Shown in pieces: positions 54,369 through 63,316 of a stretch of 64,000 nucleotides of DNA. How positions within the stretch are numbered: position 1 is the first letter of the stretch; every line of letters starts with the position of its first letter. The position numbers and the translations under genes were made by a program. The DNA comes from an uncultured Agrobacterium sp. Its GTDB lineage: Bacteria > Pseudomonadota > Alphaproteobacteria > Rhizobiales > Rhizobiaceae. The notes under the pieces were generated by a model. The model ran no database searches, was not told the origin of the DNA, and saw nothing but the letters and a program-made list of their open reading frames with translations. The DNA lies in NCBI GenBank assembly GCA_913777615.1, contig CAJYTK010000004.1, positions 248,001-312,000 on the forward strand, written 5' to 3'.

Positions 54369-56558
54369 TCAGGCAGCCTTGGTCTTTGCCTTGCGCACCA
54401 GATGCGTCACCACGTTCTCAATCATCCGCATGCCAGCATCGCCGCCGAGCGTCATGATCGATTCCGGGTGGAACTGCACCGCCGCGACCGGCTCCTTCGT
54501 GTGCTCGATCCCCATGATCGTGCCGTCTTCGCTTTCCGCCGTGATCATGAAATCGCGGTGAAGCGTAGCAGGGTCGGCAAAGATGGAGTGGTAGCGACCG
54601 ACCGTTACTTCGCGGCCAAGGCCGGAGAAGACGAGACCGGGTTCCAGCACGCGGATGCGCGAGGGCTTGCCGTGCATGGGAATTGCCAGTTGGCGCAACT
54701 CGCCCCCATAGGCTTCCGCCAGCGCCTGAAGCCCGAGGCACACGCCGAAGATCGGCAGATCGCGAGAACGGGCAGCCTTGATCGTCGCCTTGCAATCGAA
54801 ATCGCTGGGGTTGCCAGGTCCAGGCGACAGAACCACGAGATCCGGCTGGAAGCGCTCGAAAATTTCTGCCGGAACGGGCGTGCGTACGGTGGATACCGTT
54901 GCACCCGTCTGGCGGAAATAGTTGGCGAGCGTATGCACGAAGCTGTCTTCGTGATCCACCAGCAGGATTTTCACACCGGTTCCGACCTTTGCGGCATCAC
55001 GCTTGCCGGCGGTGGAGTTCTGGGCTTTCGCATCGCGAATGGCTGCAATCATGGCCGATGCCTTCAGTTCGGTTTCCGCTTCTTCTTCCTGTGGAATGGA
55101 ATCGTTCAAAAGCGTCGCCCCTGCTCTGACTTCTGCAATCCCATCCTTGATGCGGATGGTGCGCAGCGTCAGTCCGGTGTTCATGTCGCCATTGAAGCCG
55201 ACCATGCCGATGGCGCCACCGTACCATGCGCGCGGGCTCTTTTCATGCTTCTCGATGAACCGCATGGCCCAGAGTTTTGGCGCACCGGTGACGGTTACAG
55301 CCCAGGCATGGGACAGGAAGCCATCGAAGGCATCCATATCGTCGCGCAGACGGCCTTCGATATGGTCCACCGTGTGGATGAGGCGTGAATACATCTCGAT
55401 CTGGCGGCGGCCAATGACCTTGACCGAGCCCGGCTCGCAGACGCGGCTCTTGTCGTTGCGGTCCACATCCGAACACATGGTCAGTTCGGACTCATCCTTC
55501 TTCGAGTTCAGTAGCTTGAGGATCTGTTCGCTATCGGCAATCGGGTCGTCGCCGCGCTTGATGGTGCCGGAAATCGGGCAGGTCTCGATACGGCGTCCGG
55601 AGACGCGCACGAACATTTCCGGCGAGGCGCCGACCAGATATTCCTGATGGCCGAGATTGATGAAGAAGGAATAGGGCGACGGATTGATCGCCTTCAGGCG
55701 ACGGGAAATGGCCGATGGATTGCTGTCGCAGCGCTCCATGAACTTCTGGCCCGGCACTACTTCGAAAAGGTCGCCACGGCGGAAGCTTTCCTTCGCCTTC
55801 ACCACCAGTTCGGAATATTCGCCAGGATGATGGTCGCCACGCGGCGGGATCGTGTCGGTTGTCTTGAACGGCTCCTGCGCGGTCTCTTCCGACTTGCCGA
55901 GTGTGGTCACACCGGCCTTTTCGAAATCGTAGCGATCAATCCAGGCCTTGGCGGAATAGTGATCCACCACCAGAATTTCATCCGGCAGGAAGAGAACCAT
56001 ATCGCGTTGATCTTCCGGGCGTTGCAGCGACAGCTTGATGGCGTCAAACTGGAAGGCAAGATCGTAACCGAAGGCGCCGAAAAGCCCAATGGCGGAATCC
56101 GCGCTGGAATAGAACAGATCGACAATGGCGCGCAGCGGCGAAAAGACCGTCGGGATCTTGGAACGCTCTTCCTCGGTAAAGACACGGTCCGGCTCATTGA
56201 CCATGAGATCGAGACGGCGAGCCGTCAATGCACCCAGCGTCAGATCCGGTGTTTCCTTGAGCTTGTCTGCAATAAAGGACAGCAACACTTCGCCGCGACC
56301 ATTATAAGCCTCGATCCACATCTTGCGGCCGAAGGAGGAAATGCCAAGCGGCGGATCGATGATCGCGGTATCCCAACGGGTATAGCGGCCAGGATATTCG
56401 TAATTGGATGAGAAGACCGCGCCGCGACGGGAATCAAGACCGTCGACATAGCCGTCGATCGCGCTGGCATAATCGGCGGCGCGACGCGTGCGCGAGACCT
56501 TGATGCCGCCCTTGGTCTGGTAGGTTTCCGAACCGTCATCCTGAGTGATTGTAACCAT
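54369..56558 (-). CDS. trpE(G): Anthranilate synthase, fused TrpE-TrpG
   Basis: First enzyme of tryptophan biosynthesis as a single 729-residue chain, the arrangement known from rhizobia. TrpE part (about 1-500): [50 protein letters not shown], and the chorismate-binding C-terminus. TrpG glutamine amidotransferase part (about 530-725): [29 protein letters not shown], the catalytic Cys in [16 protein letters not shown], and the final HPES. The ATG at 56558 lies downstream of an attenuator with a Trp leader peptide. A stable hairpin follows the stop. Confidence 0.97.
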   Translation of the reverse strand: MVTITQDDGSETYQTKGGIKVSRTRRAADYASAIDGYVDGLDSRRGAVFSSNYEYPGRYTRWDTAIIDPPLGISSFGRKMWIEAYNGRGEVLLSFIADKLKETPDLTLGALTARRLDLMVNEPDRVFTEEERSKIPTVFSPLRAIVDLFYSSADSAIGLFGAFGYDLAFQFDAIKLSLQRPEDQRDMVLFLPDEILVVDHYSAKAWIDRYDFEKAGVTTLGKSEETAQEPFKTTDTIPPRGDHHPGEYSELVVKAKESFRRGDLFEVVPGQKFMERCDSNPSAISRRLKAINPSPYSFFINLGHQEYLVGASPEMFVRVSGRRIETCPISGTIKRGDDPIADSEQILKLLNSKKDESELTMCSDVDRNDKSRVCEPGSVKVIGRRQIEMYSRLIHTVDHIEGRLRDDMDAFDGFLSHAWAVTVTGAPKLWAMRFIEKHEKSPRAWYGGAIGMVGFNGDMNTGLTLRTIRIKDGIAEVRAGATLLNDSIPQEEEAETELKASAMIAAIRDAKAQNSTAGKRDAAKVGTGVKILLVDHEDSFVHTLANYFRQTGATVSTVRTPVPAEIFERFQPDLVVLSPGPGNPSDFDCKATIKAARSRDLPIFGVCLGLQALAEAYGGELRQLAIPMHGKPSRIRVLEPGLVFSGLGREVTVGRYHSIFADPATLHRDFMITAESEDGTIMGIEHTKEPVAAVQFHPESIMTLGGDAGMRMIENVVTHLVRKAKTKAA

Positions 56559-56610
56559 TTTACTTGCAGTTCCCGTTTTTTAGACCCGTTGATGACCGGC
56601 GGCAAAATAA

Positions 56611-56640
56611 CAAAAAAGCCGCCTGAAATTTCGGGCGGCT
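56611..56640 (-). terminator. Attenuator terminator of trpE(G)
   Basis: AAGCCGCC / GGCGGCTT 8-bp outer stem with an inner GAAA/TTTC and a following TTTTTT on the minus strand. Confidence 0.88.
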
Positions 56641-56677
56641 TGGACGTGTCGTGTGAACATGACTGGTCAAGGCCGCC

Positions 56678-56725
56678 TTAGCTGCCCCACCACCAGATCG
56701 CAATGTTCTTCGACGTTGTGTTCAT
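56678..56725 (-). CDS. trpL: Tryptophan leader peptide
   Basis: 15 codons, MNTTSKNIAIWWWGS, with three consecutive Trp codons (TGG TGG TGG). The ATG is at the predicted transcription start, 9 nt after the -10 box. In Sinorhizobium the leaderless trpL peptide with WWW is established; this is a clear homologue by layout. Stalling at the Trp codons would allow the antiterminator and trpE(G) expression. Confidence 0.88.
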   Translation of the reverse strand: MNTTSKNIAIWWWGS

Positions 56726-56734
56726 GGGCCAAAT

Positions 56735-56763
56735 TGTTAGCGGCAACAGGCGTCCTTGGCAAG
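56735..56763 (-). promoter_or_regulatory. Promoter of trpL-trpE(G)
   Basis: Minus strand CTTGCC (56758-56763), 17-bp spacer, CTAACA (56735-56740). The spacing is consensus and the predicted start lies within a few bases of the trpL ATG. Confidence 0.65.
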
Positions 56764-56853
56764 CGGATTTGCGGGCACGCCTGAACCGGATGGCTCATTG
56801 GCGCGTTGTCGCTTTCGCGCAACCAATTGCGCAACAGGGGGCGACAGACCAAC

Positions 56854-57807
56854 ATGCTTCAACGTTTCTTCATTCTGGCCGCGGCATCCTTGCTGATCGC
56901 TGCATCCGAACCACCCAAACAGGTTCCAGTTCCAGAAGCCAAACCTCAGCAGGAAACGCCTGAACAGCCAACCTCACCGAAGAAAGGCGAGGCCTCGCAA
57001 GAGCAGGTCCAGCCCCCGCCGGAAAACACGGTGCCAAAGCCGCAGGACAAACCCGAGACCCCAAGCTCTCAGGAGGCTGTACCGGCAGGGAGCGATAAAG
57101 CCAGCGAGACGGCTAGCGAGAAGAAATCGGAGGATGGAAAGCAGGAGACGGACAAAGCCACGGATGGAAAGCCTGCCGACGGCAAACCAGTCGAGGAAAA
57201 GAAAGCCGAGGAACCCGCGCCCGAACCAGTGAAGCAGGAGAACCCGGAAGAGCTGAAAGCCTGTCTGTCGCAACTGAAAGAACTTGGCGCCGAGTTTCGA
57301 GAGATCGAGCCAATCAAGGGCGAGGAAGATGGTTGCGGCATTGCCTCGCCGCTGGAAGTCGCCGCGGTGCTGCCCGGCATCAAGCTCGAGCCGAAGGGAA
57401 CGATGCGTTGCGAGGCAGCGCTCGCGCTTTCCCGCTGGACGAAGGACATCGTCCTCCCCACCGCCAAAATCGCCATGCCCGACCGCCAGGTCACAGCCTT
57501 TGGAAACGCCTCGACCTATATCTGCCGCAACCGCAACAGTGCGGCCACGGGCAAGATGTCCGAACACGCCAAGGGCAACGCCGTCGACATTGCCACGATG
57601 ACATTCGACAAGGGCGAACCTCTGGTGATGAAACCGAGGGCCGAAGACGGCACCATGGAAGGCGCCTTCCAACGCTCCATTACCACCGCCGCCTGTTTGT
57701 TTTTCCGTACAGTCCTCTCCCCCGGCAGCGACGCCACCCACCAGGACCATCTGCATCTGGACGTGCTGGAGCGGAAGGGCGGCTACCTGTACTGCCGGCA
57801 AAGATGA
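56854..57807 (+). CDS. Extensin-like protein with a long acidic/Pro-rich linker
   Basis: 317 residues. A signal peptide at about 1-18 (LQRFFILAAASLLIAA) is followed by about 125 residues rich in Pro, Glu, Lys and Gln (low complexity). The C-terminal extensin-like domain (about 145-317) carries SRWTKDIVLPTAKIAMPDRQVTAFGN, MSEHAKGNAVDIATMTF and the HQDHLHLDV metal-binding-like motif. The fold resembles D,D-carboxypeptidases, so a cell-wall role is possible. A perfect bidirectional hairpin follows the stop. Confidence 0.85.
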   Translation: MLQRFFILAAASLLIAASEPPKQVPVPEAKPQQETPEQPTSPKKGEASQEQVQPPPENTVPKPQDKPETPSSQEAVPAGSDKASETASEKKSEDGKQETDKATDGKPADGKPVEEKKAEEPAPEPVKQENPEELKACLSQLKELGAEFREIEPIKGEEDGCGIASPLEVAAVLPGIKLEPKGTMRCEAALALSRWTKDIVLPTAKIAMPDRQVTAFGNASTYICRNRNSAATGKMSEHAKGNAVDIATMTFDKGEPLVMKPRAEDGTMEGAFQRSITTAACLFFRTVLSPGSDATHQDHLHLDVLERKGGYLYCRQR

Positions 57808-57830
57808 TAGGGCGGCTGACGCCGCCCTAT
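57807..57830. terminator. Bidirectional terminator between the extensin-like and TonB-receptor genes
   Basis: ATAGGGCGGC-TGAC-GCCGCCCTAT, perfect 10-bp stem between convergent genes, starting at the extensin stop codon. Confidence 0.7.
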
Positions 57831-57848
57831 ATTCGTGCAAATCGATTT

Positions 57849-60095
57849 TCAGAATGTCTTCGTCAAAGATACTTTGAAGGTACGACCGGGCTCGGTGTAG
57901 TAAGCCGTCGGCTGATTAATAGTGGTAGTGGTGTTTGGATTAATATCGCGTACGCCAACAGCGTTCCAATATGTCTTGTCGAATATATTGTAGATACCTG
58001 CCTGAACGCGGAGGCCTTGCAGCGTCTCTGGCTCCCACCAACCGGTCAAATTGGCAATCCCGTAGCCCGGCGCATCGAAGGTTTGGGGTTTGTTGTCGTC
58101 CCGCATGCCACCTGCAATCACCCCGGACAGCTCCGTCCCCCACCTTTCCTGCTCATAGCCTATGCCAACTACCGCCTTGACTGGAGCAACAGTCCGAATG
58201 AATTCGCCGGAGTTTTGATCCTTGCCATAGGCATAAGCCAGTGAGCCGTGGAGGAAGACGCCGTTGTCAAAGTCCTTCCGACTGGAAACCTCGACGCCGG
58301 AGATGTGAACGCTATCACGGTTCGCCCAACTGTTATAGCCATTTGGAAAGTCCGGTGTGGCAGCAAACGTCGTGTCGATGAAATTGCGGTAACGGTTGTG
58401 GAATACGGTGAGTTTTCCGCTCAGATCGCCAGCGTCGTAATTAGCTCCGACTTCGAATCCGTTCCCGGTCTCGTCCTTGAGGTTTGGATTGCCGATAACA
58501 GTATAGCCGACCGCATTGTTGGTAAAGTTGCTGTAAAGCTCCGTCATAGTCGGTGCGCGGAAGGACATAGACCATTGCGCAAAGAGTTGCACAGCTGTCG
58601 TCAGATCATAGGTCGCAAGAAGCTTCGGCGACAAGTGAGAACCGCTCTTATCTCTTGGCAGGCCAAAATAGTTGAAGCCACTATTTCCAGTAAAGCCAGA
58701 GGAGTTTTTGGGATTGTAATCGTACCAGTCGAACCGGATTCCTGGCGTCAGTTTAAAACCGCTATCGCCGAATGCGATCTCGTCATCTAGGTAGACTCCA
58801 AGGCGAGTGCCATCAACTTTAGGCACATCGGCCTGTGATGCGGACGCTGCTCCGGTAATGGAAGTTAGAAACTGTTTATAATCAAACATTTGCACGTTAC
58901 CGCCAAACCGAACGGTATGATGGTATGTGCCCGTCTCGAAATTTGAGACCGTGCCACCCGTTAGTCCAAACGCGCTTTCTTCAGTCATATTATGGCGCTC
59001 GTAGAGAGTACCGTTGTTCCTGAATCCAAACGAACCAGATTGTTTCGTCAGCCGCTGCCAGTAGGGGGTAAGGCTGGCCGCATCGAATAGGCCACCAGCT
59101 TCCGCAGCCTCGTAGCGGTAATCAATCGAGATGCGATCGCGCTTAGTCTCATCGTATCCCCAGTAATCCCCCGGACGAAAAGAAGTGGCCGTCGCGGACG
59201 ATTGCAATGTCTTTAGATCCGTGTCGATATCCTTATCAAACCGCTCAACCGTAAATCCTATTTTGTGCCTTTCGCCCAGGTCCTGCCGCATCTTGAACAT
59301 CACGCTGCGCTGGTAACTGTCGGATGGGTTCTTCTTAGTACGCGATATACCGATAATATCGTCGTTACCCTTGCTGTCTAATTCGTGACCACGCTTGTAG
59401 CCGCCTTGCAAAAGGACGGACGTTCCTCCCACTCTTTTTGCAATTGCGGCGGAGCCGCTGATGCTCTGATCGGAACTGTCATAACCTGTCTTCGCTATGG
59501 CACCCCAATCCTTGTCCGGCCCGATTACGTCTTCAGGTTCGAGAGTATTGAGCACGATCGCGCCGGCGACCGCGCCCGAGCCGATCCGGCTGGAATCAGC
59601 ACCACGTACGATATCGATCGCTGATAACGACGAGAAATCGAAGCTGTCAGTGCTGTCGCTGATGCCGGTAGTCGGCGAGGAAGACCCGCTTCGCGTCAGG
59701 GTTTCCAGATACGGAATTGGGATTCCATCTATGAGGGTGGCGATGCGCGCACCACCAAGCCCGCGGATAAAGGTGCCGCCTGCAACACCCGGGCGGCTGG
59801 CAACAAAGTCCACTCCTGGCTCCGTCGTATTGCCGAGATCGCGCAGATTGCTGATGTCCTTCTTGCGGATATTATCTGCAGTCGTGCCGCTCGCAAGCGG
59901 CGTGTCGGACGCTGCGTTCGTGGCCGAATTACCCGAAGCGATACGCGCACCCTTGATAATGATTCGTTTCAGCACGGTGGGTTGTTGATCGTCCTGTGTG
60001 GGTGCGGGCTGCGCCTCTGCGGCAACGGTAGTGGACAGCACAAGCGCAAGCGCCGTGCAGACGAACAAGGCGGACTGAGAACCGCGGATAAGCAT
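57849..60095 (-). CDS. TonB-dependent outer-membrane receptor, haem/haemoglobin family
   Basis: 748-residue outer-membrane beta-barrel. Signal peptide at about 1-28 (LIRGSQSALFVCTALALVLSTTVAAEA), plug domain at about 55-180 (FIRGLGGARIATLIDGIPIPY), then the barrel, ending in an aromatic residue (KTF). The FRAP (SFRAPTMTELY) and NPNL (GNPNLKDETG) motifs of haem receptors are present, but the His usually found between them is absent. The ATG at 60095 is preceded by AGGGGGT. An IRO-like box and a promoter lie upstream, consistent with iron control. Confidence 0.88.
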   Translation of the reverse strand: MLIRGSQSALFVCTALALVLSTTVAAEAQPAPTQDDQQPTVLKRIIIKGARIASGNSATNAASDTPLASGTTADNIRKKDISNLRDLGNTTEPGVDFVASRPGVAGGTFIRGLGGARIATLIDGIPIPYLETLTRSGSSSPTTGISDSTDSFDFSSLSAIDIVRGADSSRIGSGAVAGAIVLNTLEPEDVIGPDKDWGAIAKTGYDSSDQSISGSAAIAKRVGGTSVLLQGGYKRGHELDSKGNDDIIGISRTKKNPSDSYQRSVMFKMRQDLGERHKIGFTVERFDKDIDTDLKTLQSSATATSFRPGDYWGYDETKRDRISIDYRYEAAEAGGLFDAASLTPYWQRLTKQSGSFGFRNNGTLYERHNMTEESAFGLTGGTVSNFETGTYHHTVRFGGNVQMFDYKQFLTSITGAASASQADVPKVDGTRLGVYLDDEIAFGDSGFKLTPGIRFDWYDYNPKNSSGFTGNSGFNYFGLPRDKSGSHLSPKLLATYDLTTAVQLFAQWSMSFRAPTMTELYSNFTNNAVGYTVIGNPNLKDETGNGFEVGANYDAGDLSGKLTVFHNRYRNFIDTTFAATPDFPNGYNSWANRDSVHISGVEVSSRKDFDNGVFLHGSLAYAYGKDQNSGEFIRTVAPVKAVVGIGYEQERWGTELSGVIAGGMRDDNKPQTFDAPGYGIANLTGWWEPETLQGLRVQAGIYNIFDKTYWNAVGVRDINPNTTTTINQPTAYYTEPGRTFKVSLTKTF

Positions 60096-60207
60096 GATTG
60101 ACCCCCTGATGACGAGCGGCAAGAAGCACGCGCGGCGGTGCGCGCTACAGCCTCGGGCTAGCTCGACGGATATGTGCTGAAATGTGACGGCTATGCCGTG
60201 AACGGAG

Positions 60208-60236
60208 GAGTAGAAAACATGATTGTTCGAGTCAAC
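60208..60236 (-). promoter_or_regulatory. Predicted promoter of the TonB receptor gene
   Basis: Minus strand GTTGAC (60231-60236), 17-bp spacer, CTACTC (60208-60213). The palindrome at 60246-60262 lies 9 bp upstream of the -35. Confidence 0.55.
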
Positions 60237-60245
60237 ATAATAAAC

Positions 60246-60262
60246 ATGATAATAATTATCAT
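60246..60262. promoter_or_regulatory. IRO-like/Fur-like palindrome
   Basis: ATGATAATAATTATCAT, perfect palindrome. The inner TGATAATAATTATCA fits the IRO box TGA-N9-TCA recognised by RirA in rhizobia; it also resembles half of a Fur box. It is adjacent to the TonB-receptor promoter. Confidence 0.7.
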
Positions 60263-60456
60263 CATTTAGGCGGATGCAATGTGTTGCAATAATGTGACAC
60301 GAAGCCGGAGACCAGTTGCATACGGCTCAATCGCCAAAAAACGCTGACAACCAAGATTTGCGAACACCACTAACTTGAAGATCAATTTCTTCCGCCTAGA
60401 TCACCGCTCTACGATCGTAAACGTATCGCAACGCAGGCCGGAGGCGCCCCGCCAAT

Positions 60457-60978
60457 ATGAAATCACTTGAACTCATTATCGAACGAATCATTCTTTCAAG
60501 CCGCTGGCTTCTGGTCGTGTTTTACTTCGGCCTTGTCGCAGCTCTCGGCGTTTATGCCTTTTCCTTCATCCTGAAGTTTCTCAAGATCGCGAAAAACGTT
60601 TTCGTCTACACCGACGCCGAGATGATCCTCGCCATGCTGGCCTTGATCGACGCCGCATTGGTAGCGAGCCTGATCGTCATGGTGATGATCTCAGGCTACG
60701 AAAACTTCGTCAGCCGTTTCGATGAAGCTGACGATCAGGTCTCGTTCCTCGGTAAGCTGGATGCAGGTAGCCTGAAGATCAAGGTCGCCTCGTCCATCGT
60801 CGCTATTTCCTCCATCCATTTGTTGCAGATTTTCCTGAACGCCAACCAATATTCCGACAGCAAGCTGATGTGGTTCACGATAATCCATCTTGCCTTCGTT
60901 GTTTCGGCGGTGATGCTCGGTTTCCTGGAAAAGCTGATGAACAAGCAGAAAGCGTCCAAGGTCAACCCCGACTTGTGA
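60457..60978 (+). CDS. YqhA-family (UPF0114/TIGR00645) membrane protein
   Basis: 173-residue inner-membrane protein with about three or four helices (about 15-38, 55-78, 108-125, 138-158) and the family segment MVMISGYENFVSRF. Function unknown. Divergent from the TonB receptor. Confidence 0.88.
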   Translation: MKSLELIIERIILSSRWLLVVFYFGLVAALGVYAFSFILKFLKIAKNVFVYTDAEMILAMLALIDAALVASLIVMVMISGYENFVSRFDEADDQVSFLGKLDAGSLKIKVASSIVAISSIHLLQIFLNANQYSDSKLMWFTIIHLAFVVSAVMLGFLEKLMNKQKASKVNPDL

Positions 60979-61163
60979 AGCCCTGCTCCGGCAACGCTTG
61001 TGAAGGTCCCACACCATAACGCTCGCTGCTTCCTTTTCGGCAACCAGCGAACGGTTATTCAAGTTTAAACGATTAAAAGAATCCGCGGCACATTCAAATG
61101 TGTGACTATTGGAAGTAAGGGGTGGAATTTTGTGGTGATTGATATATGCCTCAAGCATAACAT

Positions 61164-61904
61164 ATGAGCGCATTGAATGTGGTTAAGATGACGACATTGG
61201 AACGGCAGTCACTATTCAGTCAGGAAATCTTGGCTTCTCAGAACCGTTCCGATTGGTTGAAAACTGTCTCCGCCATGGCTGAAACTCTTGGCTTCTCGCA
61301 CGTGACGTTGATGAAAGTACCGTGCACGGAGGAAAAGCTTCTAGCCCCTATTATCCTCGAGACGACACTACCTGCCAGCTTCATCAGGGCAATGGACGAG
61401 CATTCCACGCTGCTGGAATGTCCCATCCTGGGAAAGATCGCCCACTCATCGATACCGCAGTACTGGTCTATGCGCGAAGAGGTCTTTTCGTCCTCGGTTT
61501 GCCAAGTCATCAAAGATGGACTGGCACGACAAGGCATTGACACCGGCGTGATCGCACCGATCAATTTTCTGAACGGCCGTCGTTACGTTTTGCGTTTCGA
61601 AGGTCGGGCGCCAAAGCCAAGCCAAGCCGTCCTCAACGAAATCGGCATCATCTCCATCCACGCGTTCGACGTATACGACCGCGTTCGCAAGGCTGAAATG
61701 GCGGTGCCGAGATCCTTGACGAAGCGGGAGATCGAAGTCATTCGCTGGACATCCCACGGCAAAACGTCGTCCGAGATTGGTCAGATCCTGTCTCTCTCGG
61801 ACCACACCATCAATGCCTATCTCAACAATGCCATCAAAAAGCTTGACTGCGTCAACAGAACGCAGCTCGTCGCCAAGGCGATCCGGCTGAAGGTCATTAG
61901 TTGA
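61164..61904 (+). CDS. LuxR-type regulator with autoinducer-binding-like domain
   Basis: 246 residues. The N-terminal part (about 20-160) resembles an autoinducer domain, and residues about 180-245 form the LuxR HTH (LTKREIEVIRWTSHGKTSSEIGQILSLSDHTINAYLNNAIKKL). No LuxI-type synthase is nearby. Key acyl-homoserine-lactone positions are altered: the usual Asp-Pro is Cys-Pro in LLECPIL. The ATG at 61164 has no good Shine-Dalgarno; 61188 is an alternative. Its ligand and targets are unknown. Confidence 0.8.
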   Translation: MSALNVVKMTTLERQSLFSQEILASQNRSDWLKTVSAMAETLGFSHVTLMKVPCTEEKLLAPIILETTLPASFIRAMDEHSTLLECPILGKIAHSSIPQYWSMREEVFSSSVCQVIKDGLARQGIDTGVIAPINFLNGRRYVLRFEGRAPKPSQAVLNEIGIISIHAFDVYDRVRKAEMAVPRSLTKREIEVIRWTSHGKTSSEIGQILSLSDHTINAYLNNAIKKLDCVNRTQLVAKAIRLKVIS

Positions 61905-62012
61905 GCGTCTGCGAACCTTTTTAAAAAGCAAAATATCGCAACTCGACAAGGACTTAGACCTTAAACACTGACCGCCCTCCCGATGAAAACTCACCGGAAG
62001 CGCGATCTCAGT

Positions 62013-63212
62013 TCAGCGGTCAAGGACGGAGCGCAGTTCCACTAGGTTAGAGCGCACTCTCAGCACGTAAAAACCCATCGTCGCAAGATGCGAAGGCATG
62101 ATCCATCCGCTTTCGTCACCATTTGAGATAACGAATGGTTGTATCCGCAGGGCTGCCCGCGTCTGCGCCAGCGTATCGTTCCATAGGCTTGTGACATTGC
62201 GCTCGCGAATGACCTGCTGGAAATCCACGCCCGCCGCCGAGAGGATGCCGTAGTAACCGTAAAGCTGGCCATAGGCGAACCAGAAGCGATCATCTGCGCG
62301 CGTGTCGAACCAGCCGCCATTGTAGTTCTCGGAGCGTTCACGAAGGATTGCGGACGTGCCGCCGATATCGTTGGCGATACGATCGATGAACTGGATCAAA
62401 TTGTCCGCGCGCGTATCGAAAACCGAGGTACACTGGCTGAGGCTGACATTGAACTTGCGCAGGCTCTCCGCCGCTGAACGATAATAGCTTGGCGTTGGCG
62501 TCTTCGGACCGAAGGGGCTCAGACCGAAATACCAGGAATATTCGTCATATTGCAGATTGCCGCGAGCATTCTGAAGGTCGTTATTGATGCCGGAGGTACC
62601 GCGAACGCGACCGAGCGTATCGACCAGCTCTACTGCCGTGCGGCGAACCGCCTGGTTTACACCGCGCTGGAAAGACGCCTTGTTATCGAGAAAAGGCGTG
62701 CTGTCCCAATCCATGCCGAACAATCCGAGCTTGTACAGCAGCATCGAGGATATCCAGGCATTTTGATCGACATTGAAGTCGATGAGACCTGCCGCGACAT
62801 CCACCGTGGCGGAAGGCTGGCAGCTGCGCGCAGACGACGCTGGCGCTACCGGAGCCGCAGTAGCTGTCGTTGCCTCGGCCGCAGGCTGCGCGCTGGTTTG
62901 CGCTTGGGGCACAGTTGCCGGAGCGGCTGGCAGTTCCTGCCCGGCGCTAACGGTACGGGTCGAAAGCTTGTAATCGTCGACATAATCCGGATTGAAGTTC
63001 GTCCAGACCTGGGTTTGCCAGATGAAATAGCCATAAAGACCAAAAAGCAGCACGAGACAGACGGCGAGCGGCGCCTGTATCATCCATGTCCGTTCGCCCG
63101 CGTGGCCCCGCCGGGCGCGAAACGGCCAGATCAGCGCTGCACCGATGACCGAAAGGCCCCTTCCAACCGCGCTGAAAATGCGCCGAAAAAACGCCAAAAC
63201 GGAATCAAGCAT
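62013..63212 (-). CDS. DUF2333 family protein
   Basis: 399-residue protein with one transmembrane helix at about 45-67 (PLAVCLVLLFGLYGYFIWQTQVW). A linker rich in Ala, Pro and Gln follows, then a large soluble domain with NAWISSMLLYKLGLFGMDWDSTPFLDNKASFQRGV and DEYSWYFGLSPFGPKTPTPSYYRSA, which is diagnostic of DUF2333. The ATG at 63212 follows GAGAGG. Function unknown. It lies downstream of, and in the same direction as, a coiled-coil gene. Confidence 0.85.
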   Translation of the reverse strand: MLDSVLAFFRRIFSAVGRGLSVIGAALIWPFRARRGHAGERTWMIQAPLAVCLVLLFGLYGYFIWQTQVWTNFNPDYVDDYKLSTRTVSAGQELPAAPATVPQAQTSAQPAAEATTATAAPVAPASSARSCQPSATVDVAAGLIDFNVDQNAWISSMLLYKLGLFGMDWDSTPFLDNKASFQRGVNQAVRRTAVELVDTLGRVRGTSGINNDLQNARGNLQYDEYSWYFGLSPFGPKTPTPSYYRSAAESLRKFNVSLSQCTSVFDTRADNLIQFIDRIANDIGGTSAILRERSENYNGGWFDTRADDRFWFAYGQLYGYYGILSAAGVDFQQVIRERNVTSLWNDTLAQTRAALRIQPFVISNGDESGWIMPSHLATMGFYVLRVRSNLVELRSVLDR

Positions 63213-63316
63213 GCTCACCTCTCTCGATTGTCATCGGACGGCCAACCCCTATCTGAGTAAGACGCCATCCTCAAATAGGTGCGCGCTGGAGCGTTGCAAA
63301 GCGCGCAGCCATCTTT

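Larger units (their letters stand above)
56611..56725 (-). ncRNA. trpL attenuator transcript (rnTrpL-like sRNA)
   Basis: Predicted ~115-nt RNA running from the leader start to the attenuator terminator. Segment 1 (CTGGT in the Trp codons) can pair with ACCAG; GGCGGC(C)TTG can pair with CAAGCCGCC as antiterminator; the terminator is AAGCCGCC-C-GAAA/TTTC-A-GGCGGCTT with T6 (56611-56640). In Sinorhizobium the homologous rnTrpL acts as a trans-acting sRNA; here that is inferred from similarity. Confidence 0.8.

Noticed and set aside
63281-63306. GCGCGCT/AGCGCGC hairpin as terminator
   Set aside because: No U-tract in the direction of the neighbouring genes.
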